A stretch of 64,000 bases of DNA from Gammaproteobacteria bacterium (GCA_030746435.1 JASLMV010000006.1:59747-123746), one strand, 5' to 3'; counted from the first letter of the stretch, positions 46,295 to 55,770 are shown. Notes: generated by a model from the sequence alone, not told the origin. A program made the numbers and translations.

Positions 46295-48769
46295 TTATCT
46301 GAACTTGTAGCGGAAGTCCACGCCGACAGTCCGCGGCCTGAGCACATTCTTGAAATAGCGCCGCAGTACGAAGGGGTCGACCGTATACAGCCAGGTATCG
46401 TTCAGCCGAACGCCTGTTTCGGCGTACTTGTCGTACAGGTTGTCGATGAACAGGCTGGCCTCCCAGGAATCGTCCGCAAGGCCCACAGATGCGTAGTGCA
46501 CGCTGTACCCGGGCAGCTCCTCGCCGTCCTCACGGCAGCAGGCGTCCGACTTGCTGTCGCCGATCGTCGTCAGGATTTCACTTTGTGCGGTGAACCCGTA
46601 ATCGACGTGGAGGTCCATGCCGTTGTCCATCACGGTGCTGTATGTCAGCCGCACGTGGCCCTGGTTCTCGGGCCAGCCGGGCAGTTCGTCGCCCTCGGCG
46701 GTATAGGCATCCGGGATCGCGCAGTCGTTCGCGGGGTCGGTGGATTCCGCGTAGCTGCAGCCCTCGGCCAGCTCCGGCCGCGCGTATGTATAACCAGCGC
46801 TCAGGGTCCAGTTTTCGCCCAACAATGCTTCAGCGTTGACTTCGAAGCCCTTGGACTCGGCCGGGCCACCGTTGCGCCAGATCAGGAAAAATCCGGAATC
46901 GGTCTTGCCCTGCAGGTGGGTATTTTCCAGATCCATATAGAAAAGCGCAGCGTTCAGGGACAACCGGCCGTCCATGAACTTTCCTTTAAAGCCAAATTCG
47001 TAGTTATCGACTTCTTCCGGCTTTACGTATACTTCTTCTGGCGCAATATCCGTGCGCGCATTAAAAAGGCCTTCGCTGTAGCCCTGGGAAGCGATCGCGT
47101 AAGCCGTCAGTTCTTCGGAGAAGTCGTACGAGGTACTGAGTTTCAGCAGTATGTCGTCATCATCCACCTTGCTACCGATATCCTGCGAGACACAGTTCTC
47201 CGGCGCGTCCACGTCGGGGTTGATGCCGGGGTCGAGGGTCGAAAACATCGGGAACGTGGAGCAGTTTTCCACGCTGGCATCGACTTCGAACCAGCGCATG
47301 CCACCCGTTACGTTCCAGCGATCGGTGATGTCGACGCCCAGTTCGCCGAACAGGGCGAACTCGTCTTTATTTTGTGTTGTCTTCGAGTCGTATTCGAGGT
47401 CGCCGAACTCTTCGCCGATAAACGGATCGAACTCCGCAAAACCGGGTGTGTATTCCTGTGAGATGGCCGTGTAGTCCATGTCGGTGAAGTAGAGGCCGGC
47501 AATCCAGTCCACACGGTTGTCGCCCTTGGAGACCAGTCGTACTTCCTGGGTGAAGATTTCCTCGTCTGCTTGATCGACCGTGAATGCGGCGAATGCCGGG
47601 AAGGTTTCGTAATAGTACTCGAGGGAGAGCAACAGGTCGGTCTGGTCGCGCCGGCCGTCCTGGTCGTACTCCGAGTACGATGTCGACGAGACCAGCTCGA
47701 CGTCTCCGAAGTCAAAGTCCAGTTGCAGGTTGAAGATATCGTTATTGCGTTCGTTCGGTTCCTGGAAGCGCATCCCGGAGACATACTTGCCAGTGTCGAT
47801 ATCGATGCCACGGTTGGCTTCGATGAGCTCGAGTGCCGCGCTGGAATTGATATTCCGTCCGCCGGTTTCCTGCCCCTGGTGACGCCAGCTCAAGGTCGCT
47901 GTCGCGGTATCGCTGATATTCCAGAGCAGCGACAGGCCGGCCGTCTTCGTCTGGTTGTCGTTAACGTCTTCTTTCTTCCAGAGATCGTCCTCGGCGAATT
48001 CCGGTGTGGCGGGGCATTCAGGAGCCACCATGCCGGGCTCGGCACAGGACACACCGGGTTGCCTGACCAGATAGTTGTAATCGATAAAGCCCTGGTCGTA
48101 GCTGTAACCGAGCAGGGCCCTTAACGCGAGCGTGTCCTCGATCAGCGGTATATTGATAACGATGTCGCCTTCGCCGCTCAGGTCATCAGCTTCGCTGTTT
48201 TTCCAGCCGCTTATATGCGTGTCAATCGTAAAGTCTTCGGTATCGGGCTTCGCGGGAATGTAGCGGACGGCGCCGCCAAGCGACCTGGCGCCGTAGAGTG
48301 TGCCCTGCGGGCCCTGCAGTACCTCGACTCGTTGCACGTCAATGAGTTTCAGGTCGAGGTAAATCGGCGCTTCGCCGTAATAGGTTGCAACGCGTCCGCC
48401 GGAAGTGTTCTGCAGGAATTCGGGTGAGTCGATCTTGCTCACGTTAATGCCGCGCATGACCAGCGGGCTCCCGTCGCGCCCGCCCTGCTCGATCTGAGTC
48501 AGGCCCGGTGTCCAGCGGGCGATACCCGACAGGTTGTCGATCTGCAGCTTCTTGAGCGCATCGCTCTCCAGAACGGACATGCTGAAGGGCACATCCTGCA
48601 GCGTTGTGTCGCGACGTGTGGCGGTAACCGTAATTTCGGGTTTGGTAACCACGTCATCGGCCGCTAGCGCAACCCCTGCGAAGCTTCCCATGGCTGTTGC
48701 AACTGCAGCCGCGATCGGGGTTACCCGTACCGGTACCGCCCTGACGACGGTTTGCCTGGATTTCTTCAT
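46295..48769 (-). CDS. TonB-dependent receptor
   Basis: Complete 824-residue receptor. Long signal peptide (about 1-36, ending GVALAA), TonB-proximal ITVTATRRDTTLQDVPFSM, plug with LVMRGINVSKID and VLQGPQGTLYGARSLGGAVRY, and a C-terminal strand TVGVDFRYKFR. It is a different branch from the two receptors at 1-7842. AAAGGA lies nine bases before the ATG at 48769. It is divergent from the kinase-TonB gene, the only TonB-like domain in the window, which makes a functional link worth testing. Confidence 0.95.
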   Translation of the reverse strand: MKKSRQTVVRAVPVRVTPIAAAVATAMGSFAGVALAADDVVTKPEITVTATRRDTTLQDVPFSMSVLESDALKKLQIDNLSGIARWTPGLTQIEQGGRDGSPLVMRGINVSKIDSPEFLQNTSGGRVATYYGEAPIYLDLKLIDVQRVEVLQGPQGTLYGARSLGGAVRYIPAKPDTEDFTIDTHISGWKNSEADDLSGEGDIVINIPLIEDTLALRALLGYSYDQGFIDYNYLVRQPGVSCAEPGMVAPECPATPEFAEDDLWKKEDVNDNQTKTAGLSLLWNISDTATATLSWRHQGQETGGRNINSSAALELIEANRGIDIDTGKYVSGMRFQEPNERNNDIFNLQLDFDFGDVELVSSTSYSEYDQDGRRDQTDLLLSLEYYYETFPAFAAFTVDQADEEIFTQEVRLVSKGDNRVDWIAGLYFTDMDYTAISQEYTPGFAEFDPFIGEEFGDLEYDSKTTQNKDEFALFGELGVDITDRWNVTGGMRWFEVDASVENCSTFPMFSTLDPGINPDVDAPENCVSQDIGSKVDDDDILLKLSTSYDFSEELTAYAIASQGYSEGLFNARTDIAPEEVYVKPEEVDNYEFGFKGKFMDGRLSLNAALFYMDLENTHLQGKTDSGFFLIWRNGGPAESKGFEVNAEALLGENWTLSAGYTYARPELAEGCSYAESTDPANDCAIPDAYTAEGDELPGWPENQGHVRLTYSTVMDNGMDLHVDYGFTAQSEILTTIGDSKSDACCREDGEELPGYSVHYASVGLADDSWEASLFIDNLYDKYAETGVRLNDTWLYTVDPFVLRRYFKNVLRPRTVGVDFRYKFR

Positions 48770-49203
48770 GCCTGTTCAGTCCTTTGTGTACTTTGGGCAG
48801 TCCCTGCCCGGCAAATGATTCTGGTCGATCCGCGCCTTTAGGCCAGTCACGACGTAAGCGTGAAATTTGCCAGATGCCGGAACGAAGTCAACCAACTGAT
48901 TCGCACTACTGCAAATCGATGGTAAAGCTGTAAATAACTGTATTAGAAGACGAAAGTCACAGTTGGATCGGGTGATCTGCAGGGGGCTAACGTGCGCTGG
49001 TTCGCAGTTTAGGGAACCGGTCAACGTTTGGGTTCGATGCTGTGCCGGTGTGTTGAAAAAATAACGGACGGCTATAGCCCTTGATCGCACGTACCCTAGT
49101 CTGCATGCGGGTTTCCTGCGCGGCGAAATGTGACGGGCTCGACCTTATATAAAATAGGTGCCTTGCTAGACTCCTGTGAATCTATGGAAGGCTCAGATAG
49201 CTA
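48770..49203. other. 434-base divergent intergenic region, no gene seen
   Basis: This gap separates the starts of the third receptor and the kinase-TonB gene. I found no convincing open frame or RNA. On the minus strand a TTGACT (48889-48894) could be a -35 for the receptor but its -10 is poor. On the plus strand an AT-rich patch TTATATAAAATA (49145-49156) lies about 50 bases before ATG 49204 and may be a -10 or UP-like element. Confidence 0.4.
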
Positions 49204-52020
49204 ATGGTATCCACGATTTCCAGTGCTGCACACGGAGGTATTCCCAAGTCGTTGGCGGAAGCGATAGGCGAGCTTTCGCACGGTAACCTGTGCATTGGGG
49301 ATGTCCGGCAGATTCTGGCGACCGCACTGGAAAACCATCCCGAAGCGGGCGAATCCATCCAGGAGTTCCTGGATGAAGAATTGCAGGCCCGGCGACTGAG
49401 CATTTCCGACTACGGTGAACTGGTAACCGGCCTCGGTGCGGTGCTTTCTGAAAATGTGCCAACCGAGTGGTCAGAAGATGCGCCCGAACAACCAGGTATC
49501 TACCGTATTGTCGATGAAGGGACCCTGGTGCTCGCGGATGATGACGAACCATTCTCCGCCGCTGGTTCGGATGACAAAGTCGCTGAACTGAAACCGGTAA
49601 AAGATGCCTCGGACGAAGGATGGAAGGTCGGCTCGGGCTACGAGGACGAGCTTCCACAAATTGCGGTGGGTGATGTGTTACGCGATCGCTTCCGTCTTGA
49701 CGAGGAAGTTGCCCGCGGCAGCATGGGGATTATCTACAAGGCAACCGATCTCCTTAAGCTGGAAGCAGATGCGAACGAGCCCTTCGTTGCCATAAAGCTG
49801 ATCAGTCCGGAGTTCATAAACCATCGTGATGCGCTGAAGACGTTTCAAAATGAAGTTGATAATGCGCAGCACCTGTCGCATCCGAATATCGTCCATCTTT
49901 TCGAACTGGACCGCGACCAGGGCCACTTTTTCATTAGCATGGAATGGCTTGAAGGCGAGTCCCTCGATGCGCTTCTTGACCGTAGCAAGGGATCAGCGCT
50001 GCCGCCCGCACAGGCATACGCGATCATCGAACAACTCTGCGATGCCCTGGCATACGCGCATGAACAGCATGTGGTGCATGCCGATGTAAAGCCCGGCAAC
50101 GTATTTCTGACCGAGCCGGGTGAACTGAAGCTGATCGATTTCGGTATCGCCCGGACCAACGTTTCCTCCGCCCCGACCCGTGACAGGGACCAGGCAGTCG
50201 CACTTACGCCGGCGTATGCCAGTTGCGAGCGTCTCGAGAAAGCCGAGCCCACGCCGCAGGATGATCTCTACTCCCTGGCCTGCCTGATTTATCGGCTGCT
50301 GTCGGGGCGCCGTGTCTATGGCGCGATTACTGCGCTGGAGGCTGAAAACTTGCAGATGGAACCGGTGCGCATCGGCGGCATGAGTGACCAGCGCTGGGCC
50401 GCACTCGCAAAGGCGCTGGCCTTCCGGCGGGTTGACCGGTTTGTCGGCGTAGCCGAGTTCGCCGAGGCGTTCGGCCAGCGTCGCGAGTCCCGCGATACAG
50501 AAGTCGACGGAGCAGAAGATCTGAAGCATACCGATACGATGACCCTGCCGATCATGACACCGCCGATTGACCTGGGTGATGGTAAGGAATTTGCGGAATC
50601 CGCTGATGCGAGTGTCGATTTTCTGGTTGATGTTGCTGATGCGGACCACGAGCCGATCGTTGCCGAGAATGCGCGTGAGTTATTTGAGCAACCCGAACCT
50701 GAACTGACCGACGAGCCGACCGAAACCGTCAATATTCCGGTACTCGATTCGGCGCTCTTTGATAAACCTACCGTGGAGCAGCCAGACTCGCAACGCCAGC
50801 AACCTGCTCACGTCACCGGTTCAATCGCAAATAGCCGTACATACACGATCGGTGTTACTGCGGCCGCGTGTCTGGTTGCTGCGGTGGTTACCTGGACTTT
50901 ATTGCCGGACGACACACCACGGCAGACACAAGCACCGGCCGCCAAGCGGGTTATAGGAACGATCGTTACCATGCGTGAAGCCCAGGAAGAAGCGGGTGCC
51001 GATACGGAAGTGCTCGCTGCCGCTGATGCAGAGATTGCGCCGACTGACACCCAGGGGCCCGATCCGGTTGAAGAAACTGCCCTGGAGCAGGCAGATCCTT
51101 TCTTCGAGGAACCCGGGCAGCTCATCGCTGTGGAGTCGGTTGCGCAGACCGAAGAACCGCCGGCGGCAGAGGAAAGCCCGCTGCCGGAAGAAGAACTGTT
51201 TACGGCAGCTGACGCCGAGGTTGTTTCGGTCCCTGAGATAGATAAACAGCCGTTGCTGGATGAAACAGCGCTCGTAGTTGAGGTCAGGGAAGAACCTGTA
51301 ATTGCAGCGGCCGAAGCGCCTGTTATTTCCGCAGCAGTAGCCGTAGAGATGGGAATACTCAACCGCAAAACCCACGAGGCGCTTGCGGCAGGCAGGCTGC
51401 TCGAACCCTCCGACGACAATGCAGTCCTGTGGCTCGACCAGATGCGTACCAAGGATCCGGCTTCGCTGCTGGTGGCAACCGCAACCGTCAGCCTCGTCGA
51501 AAGTTTGCTATTGCAGGCTGACCAGGCCGTGTACGCGGGGGATGCCGAAAGCGCTACACGCTGGACCAAACTGGCGGAAGTAAATGGTGCCGACGCAAAG
51601 GATATTCGCGGTCTGCAGTTATTGATCGCGGAACTGCGAACACAGAACGCTTTACAGTCGGTGGCGGCTGCGGAAGAAGCACTCGCTGCTCAGATAGAGG
51701 CGAACGAGGCCGCGGCGCTCAAGGCTGCCGAAGAAGCTGCAAAACCGATACCTTTGTCCCAACTCGAGTTCATTAATTACACCGAGCCGAGAATCCCCCG
51801 GCTGTTACGTGACCGGTTCATGTCAGGCTGGGTAGATGTAAGTTTTACTATTGACGACAAAGGCGCTACCAGCAATATCGAAGTCGTGGACAGCGACCTG
51901 TCACGGCGCTTTGAAGCACCGTCGATCGCCGCGGTCGAGCAGTGGATCTTTAAGCCCTACACCCGTAGAGGGGAAGTTACTTCTGTAAACAGTGCCGTAC
52001 GCCTCCGCTACGAGAACTAG
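49204..52020 (+). CDS. Hanks-type Ser/Thr kinase fused to a TonB C-terminal domain
   Basis: A 938-residue fusion. Residues 1-155 are an unrecognised acidic N-terminal region. Residues 159-425 are a protein kinase: glycine loop ARGSMGIIYKA, K198 in VAIK, E217, catalytic loop HADVKPGNVF (D294, with Ala for the usual Arg), DFG at 312-314, and DDLYSLACLIYRLLSG. A Glu/Asp-rich linker leads to one membrane helix (545-567). The periplasmic part has an acidic stalk, a helical Ala/Glu-rich segment (about 700-840) and a TonB C-terminal domain (about 845-938) with GWVDVSFTIDDKG, VEQWIFKPY and a final strand. Topology matches TonB (N-in, C-out), so the kinase sits where TonB normally has only a short cytoplasmic tail. 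ATG 49204 has GGAAGG 12 bases upstream. Divergent from a TonB receptor. Confidence 0.9.
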   Translation: MVSTISSAAHGGIPKSLAEAIGELSHGNLCIGDVRQILATALENHPEAGESIQEFLDEELQARRLSISDYGELVTGLGAVLSENVPTEWSEDAPEQPGIYRIVDEGTLVLADDDEPFSAAGSDDKVAELKPVKDASDEGWKVGSGYEDELPQIAVGDVLRDRFRLDEEVARGSMGIIYKATDLLKLEADANEPFVAIKLISPEFINHRDALKTFQNEVDNAQHLSHPNIVHLFELDRDQGHFFISMEWLEGESLDALLDRSKGSALPPAQAYAIIEQLCDALAYAHEQHVVHADVKPGNVFLTEPGELKLIDFGIARTNVSSAPTRDRDQAVALTPAYASCERLEKAEPTPQDDLYSLACLIYRLLSGRRVYGAITALEAENLQMEPVRIGGMSDQRWAALAKALAFRRVDRFVGVAEFAEAFGQRRESRDTEVDGAEDLKHTDTMTLPIMTPPIDLGDGKEFAESADASVDFLVDVADADHEPIVAENARELFEQPEPELTDEPTETVNIPVLDSALFDKPTVEQPDSQRQQPAHVTGSIANSRTYTIGVTAAACLVAAVVTWTLLPDDTPRQTQAPAAKRVIGTIVTMREAQEEAGADTEVLAAADAEIAPTDTQGPDPVEETALEQADPFFEEPGQLIAVESVAQTEEPPAAEESPLPEEELFTAADAEVVSVPEIDKQPLLDETALVVEVREEPVIAAAEAPVISAAVAVEMGILNRKTHEALAAGRLLEPSDDNAVLWLDQMRTKDPASLLVATATVSLVESLLLQADQAVYAGDAESATRWTKLAEVNGADAKDIRGLQLLIAELRTQNALQSVAAAEEALAAQIEANEAAALKAAEEAAKPIPLSQLEFINYTEPRIPRLLRDRFMSGWVDVSFTIDDKGATSNIEVVDSDLSRRFEAPSIAAVEQWIFKPYTRRGEVTSVNSAVRLRYEN

Positions 52021-52486
52021 GCCTGAAAAAGTCTCAGCCGGGCCGCTCCCCTGACCTACGGTCAGGTTGAGTCGCTACGCGACTTGTTGATAGCGTGTAC
52101 GAATACACGCACTACCATCCCTGCGCTCGTCGCTCGTTTCCGGCCTACGGCCTGTCCGTGTCGCTGCGCGACGTATTAATAGCGTGTCCGAATACACGCA
52201 GATTCCATCCCTGCGCTCCGCGACACTTAGGCTCCTGCCTGTCGTGCGGCATTCGGACATCCTGTCCAGCACGGAGCGTACAAGCCAGAACATGGGCATT
52301 GTGAGTCGATGCTTGCCTTGGCTCGCATCCACCTGAAACGTTTTCAGCAGGCCCCGACCATTGACACAAAGTTTGTCAGGCCTTTGTTGCGCCGGGCTGG
52401 TCTGGCTTTCGGCCTCTAAACCGTCTATCTTTGCGTCCCCCAAACAGGCAGCCCCCGGTCCAGGGAGGCTTTGCGAGGAGCAGCGA
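52021..52486. other. 466-base intergenic region holding a palindromic repeat
   Basis: No gene is supported here; an in-frame extension of the next gene from 52361 encodes no family sequence. The left half holds the duplicated palindromic element at 52055-52222; the right half (52223-52486) contains a possible promoter area and the strong ribosome site AGGAG at 52475-52479 for the GTG at 52487. Confidence 0.5.
52055..52222. repeat. two tandem copies of a ~89-base palindromic intergenic element
   Basis: Copy 1 (52055-52130) and copy 2 (52144-52222) align with an offset of 89 bases and are about three-quarters identical by eye. Each contains three inverted repeats: CCTACGG centres flanked by GA/TC or GG/CC; GTCGC-TAC-GCGAC (TGC in copy 2); and GCGTGT-ACGAAT-ACACGC (CCGAAT in copy 2), followed by CCATCCCTGCGCTC. 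Base differences fall in loops, so the stems are kept. This is the look of a dispersed REP/MITE-type element. Confidence 0.65.
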
Positions 52487-53512
52487 GTGGATATCGATCT
52501 TATTCTGGAACCGGACCTTAACCCCGAGCAGATTACGGAACTTGGTAAAGTTGCTGAAGCGTATGGTATCCGGGCAATCTGGACTTCCAACTATTTTGCG
52601 CACTGGGACGGGTTTCTGAGCTTGTCGGCGCTTGCAAACGGGACCGATAAGATCCTGATGGGGCCGCTGGCGGTCAGTCCTTTTGAAATGCATCCGCTAA
52701 AAATTGCCAACGCGCTGCTTACGCTCAATGAGATGTCGAATGGCCGTGCCATGGTTGCCATGGGTGCGGGTGAAGGCAACCTTGAAGCGATGGCGCTTAA
52801 GAAACCCAAAAAAGTTGTGCTCGCGGTTCGTGAAGCAATCGAAATCGTGCGCAAAGCTGCAAACGGAGAACTGGCCGGTGGCTACGAAGGTGAAATATTC
52901 AATGTAAACCTGCCATGTGCGTACCCATGGGTCAAAGCGAAGCCGGCACGGGTCTATGGAACCGCGTACCGGCCGATGATGATGCGCATGGAAGCCAGGG
53001 TTGCGGACGGTTGTTATATCGGCTGTACTCCGCCGGAAGTGGCCGAACCCGCGATGGAGCATGTGCGCACGGGCCTGAGCCGGCGTGACGACCAGCCGGA
53101 TGATTTCCGTGTGAACACATTCTGGGGTTGGCACATCAAGGAAGACCGTGAAGCAGCTTATGCCGAGTCACGCCGCGAACTGCCCTGGCGTGCGCGCCTG
53201 CTCGACCCCGAAATGCTGGCAATGTACCTCGACGAGGATGAAACTAAAATTGTGCGCGATAACTACGCTGAGTATGTGGACTTCTATTTTGACCCGTCGA
53301 AGCCGGTCACCGGCATACCGGAGGAAATCTCCAACCGTTTGTGCGAAGGACTGACTTCAACGGGTGGCCTCGAAGACCTCGACCGTGAAATCGAGCGTTT
53401 CCGTTTATTCGCAAAAGCCGGATGGACCGAGATTGCTTTGCGCCTGCACGCCGATCCGATGGATGCTCTGAAAATTATCGGCGAACGGGTAGTCCCTGCG
53501 TTAAAAGACTAG
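52487..53512 (+). CDS. luciferase-like (LLM class) flavin/F420-type oxidoreductase
   Basis: A 341-residue TIM-barrel oxidoreductase of the bacterial luciferase/5,10-methylene-tetrahydromethanopterin reductase family: IDLILEPDL at the first strand, LMGPLAVSPFEMHPLKIANALLTL as two adjoining blocks, GRAMVAMGAGEGNLEA and ADGCYIGCTPPEVAE. It uses FMN or F420; the sequence does not settle which. GTG 52487 is preferred because AGGAG lies seven bases before and the protein then begins at strand 1. The nearest relative in the window is at 61590-62633. Confidence 0.87.
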   Translation: MDIDLILEPDLNPEQITELGKVAEAYGIRAIWTSNYFAHWDGFLSLSALANGTDKILMGPLAVSPFEMHPLKIANALLTLNEMSNGRAMVAMGAGEGNLEAMALKKPKKVVLAVREAIEIVRKAANGELAGGYEGEIFNVNLPCAYPWVKAKPARVYGTAYRPMMMRMEARVADGCYIGCTPPEVAEPAMEHVRTGLSRRDDQPDDFRVNTFWGWHIKEDREAAYAESRRELPWRARLLDPEMLAMYLDEDETKIVRDNYAEYVDFYFDPSKPVTGIPEEISNRLCEGLTSTGGLEDLDREIERFRLFAKAGWTEIALRLHADPMDALKIIGERVVPALKD

Positions 53513-53519
53513 CTACCTG

Positions 53520-55070
53520 CTACAGCACTTGCAGCCTGGTCTGTGGTATCACATCGAATGCAATGCTGATGCGATCGCCGGTTGTGTCAAAGGGAATTGT
53601 TTGGTGCCAGAACCATGACGGGAACAGGATCAGTTCACCTTCCCGGGGTTCATATAACGTACGTTCCGGTTCCTTAAGCCTGTAAAAGCGTTCCGGTGGC
53701 CGTCCGAATTCCAGCGAGCCCGACTTGTCCAATTTCCCCGCCATATCGGGCGGCAGCTGCACGTAGTAGGCGCCACTTATGGATCCCAGCGGGTGCATAT
53801 GCGGAGTTTGCTGACCTCCTTTGCGGAGCAGGGTGCCCCAGGTCCTGAGTGCCCACTTATCCGTCGCCGGTTGCAGTACCGGGTGCTGCTCAAGCTGAGC
53901 ACTTCGGTAACGCTCCACCGCTGCCCCTATGGTTTCTTTGCAGGCTTTCTCCAGTGCTGCCAGCACCGGGTTTGTATCCGGGTTTAGCTCGCCCGTCTGG
54001 TCTCCGCCGAATGTCGACTTGCTGACCGGGTTGCTGACCAGCGAAGGATGCGTGCGAACCAGGTCGGCAAGTTGTCCGTTGAATTCGGCAAGATCGTCGT
54101 AGCCGTCCGGTGCAGGCAATGAATGTTTCTGGACCAGGAGCGCACAGTCCGTGAGCTTGTGTGCCTCACTTCCTTTGCCTGTGTTGTGCAATGCAAGTGC
54201 ATAGGCGCCGACGACCAGCCTTTCGCCGGGGTGCCGGTGCAGGAATTCCTCGCATATCCGTAACGCATCGTTCTGTTTGCCGATTGCGCCCAGGCTGTTG
54301 GCCAGGTCCGCGACTGCGCGCGCATTAAACGGGTTCAACTCGACAGCCTGGTGTAAATGGACGGTAGACGACTCTGCATCACCTAGCTGGTAACAGGCCA
54401 GTGCGAGATTGACGAGCGCCATGTCGTCGTCCGTCCCGGGGCTTGTTGCCTCGATAAGGACATCGCGCGCATCGGAATAACGCTCGAGGTCGATGAGTAC
54501 CGCCCCAAAGATGGCAAGCACATAGGGATGGCGGTTGCTGTCGTTCAGCGCGGTTTCGCATTCGGTTAATGCTTCGCTGTCCTCGCCGATGTCCACCTGC
54601 ACCTTGGCGAGGTTACAGCGGACCTCGATATTGCCCGGCTCGGCGTCCAGCAGCTTGCGGTAGCATTCCGCGGCTTCCCGCAGGTGGCCCCGTTGTTGCA
54701 GCAGGGCGCCGAGGTTTGTCAGGCCTTTCAGGTAGTTCGGGTCAAGCTGCAGCGCTTTACGCAGCGCTGCTTCGGCCGCACCGAGTTCACCCATAGCCAT
54801 CCGCAACAGCGCAATTTCGCCAAGTGGTTCAGGGTTGTCCTTGCGAAGCGTCACCGCTTGTTCGAGCAGGCTGAGTGAGGTTTCCGGGTCGCCGCGCTCG
54901 CGTGCGAGTATTCCGCGCAAACGGAGTGCCTGCGCATTGTGTGGGTCGAGTTCGATGGCCTGCGCATACAGGTAGTCTGCATCGAACAGATTACCCTGCC
55001 GGTGGCAGGCCATTGCTTCGCTCAGGAGTGCGTCACTGTCAGGTGGCGGGTCATCCGCTTGCAGCGTCAT
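53520..55070 (-). CDS. TPR-repeat 2-oxoglutarate/Fe(II) oxygenase
   Basis: A 516-residue protein: TPR units over about residues 20-300 (e.g. LYAQAIELDPHNAQALRLRG, GLTNLGALLQQRGHLREAAE) and a C-terminal double-stranded beta-helix domain of the putative 2OG-Fe(II) oxygenase type, with HMHPLGSISGAYYVQLP, GELILFPSWFWHQTIPF (second His) and the 2OG-binding Arg in RISIAFDV. It likely hydroxylates a protein or peptide bound by the TPRs. ATG 55070 lies four bases after the nitroreductase stop. It ends seven bases from the convergent LLM gene. Confidence 0.86.
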   Translation of the reverse strand: MTLQADDPPPDSDALLSEAMACHRQGNLFDADYLYAQAIELDPHNAQALRLRGILARERGDPETSLSLLEQAVTLRKDNPEPLGEIALLRMAMGELGAAEAALRKALQLDPNYLKGLTNLGALLQQRGHLREAAECYRKLLDAEPGNIEVRCNLAKVQVDIGEDSEALTECETALNDSNRHPYVLAIFGAVLIDLERYSDARDVLIEATSPGTDDDMALVNLALACYQLGDAESSTVHLHQAVELNPFNARAVADLANSLGAIGKQNDALRICEEFLHRHPGERLVVGAYALALHNTGKGSEAHKLTDCALLVQKHSLPAPDGYDDLAEFNGQLADLVRTHPSLVSNPVSKSTFGGDQTGELNPDTNPVLAALEKACKETIGAAVERYRSAQLEQHPVLQPATDKWALRTWGTLLRKGGQQTPHMHPLGSISGAYYVQLPPDMAGKLDKSGSLEFGRPPERFYRLKEPERTLYEPREGELILFPSWFWHQTIPFDTTGDRISIAFDVIPQTRLQVL

Positions 55071-55074
55071 TTTT

Positions 55075-55770
55075 TTACCAGCTGTTGTGATGCAGGACTT
55101 CCGCAATTGGCCGGCGCAGCGCCGGGCTGAAACTTTCGCCCTTGTAGTAAGCGGTAGGAATCAACGCCACCTGGGTGAATTCGGCATAGGGAATACCCAG
55201 GAGTTCGGCAGCGTCCTGTTCGTAAATTAAATGTGCTGATGTCCAGGCTGTGCCAAGCCCGCGCACACGTGCAGCCAGCATGTAGTTCCACGTAGCTGGA
55301 ATAATCGAACCATAAGTTGCGGCATAAACGGCATTTGCATATGGACCCGTCATCTGGTCGTTGCGGCCCTTCATACAGGGCACCATTAGCATGGGTACGC
55401 GTTCGAGGTTATCTGCCAGGTATTGAGCGGAACTGAGAACGCGTTTCATCTGTTCGTTATGTTTGGCTTCCTTACCGGCATTCTCTGAATGTGTGCTTAT
55501 GGTGTCCGGCAATGACCCGGGCGCATTCAAATAGCGGTCCCAGCCCTGGCGGTACAGGTCCGCCAGGCCTGCACGTTTTTCCGCATCATCGACAAGGATG
55601 AAATGCCAGCCCTGTGAGTTACTGCCGGTCGGTGCCTGGCGGGCAATTTCGACGCACTCTGTTACAAGTTCCAGCGGCACTTCGCGATCGAGGTCCAGCC
55701 GCTTGCGCACGGCGCGGGTAGTCGTCAGTAATTCATCGGGACTGAGGTTAATAGTGGCCATGATTCTCAT
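55075..55770 (-). CDS. nitroreductase-family FMN protein
   Basis: A 231-residue nitroreductase: RAVRKRLDLDREVPLELV, APTGSNSQGWHFILV for FMN binding, and RGLGTAWTSAHLI near the C-terminus. It reduces nitro groups, quinones or enones with NAD(P)H. Start at 55770 is chosen because AAAGG is six bases upstream; ATG 55761 is a close alternative and the frame further up to 55869 is unlikely. First gene of a pair with the TPR-2OG oxygenase; about 175 bases divergent from the MFS transporter gene. Confidence 0.88.
   Translation of the reverse strand: MRIMATINLSPDELLTTTRAVRKRLDLDREVPLELVTECVEIARQAPTGSNSQGWHFILVDDAEKRAGLADLYRQGWDRYLNAPGSLPDTISTHSENAGKEAKHNEQMKRVLSSAQYLADNLERVPMLMVPCMKGRNDQMTGPYANAVYAATYGSIIPATWNYMLAARVRGLGTAWTSAHLIYEQDAAELLGIPYAEFTQVALIPTAYYKGESFSPALRRPIAEVLHHNSW

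Noticed and set aside
46274..47461. 395-residue plus-strand open frame
   Set aside because: It is antisense to the TonB receptor at 46295-48769, whose family motifs are clear; long antisense frames are common in GC-rich genes.
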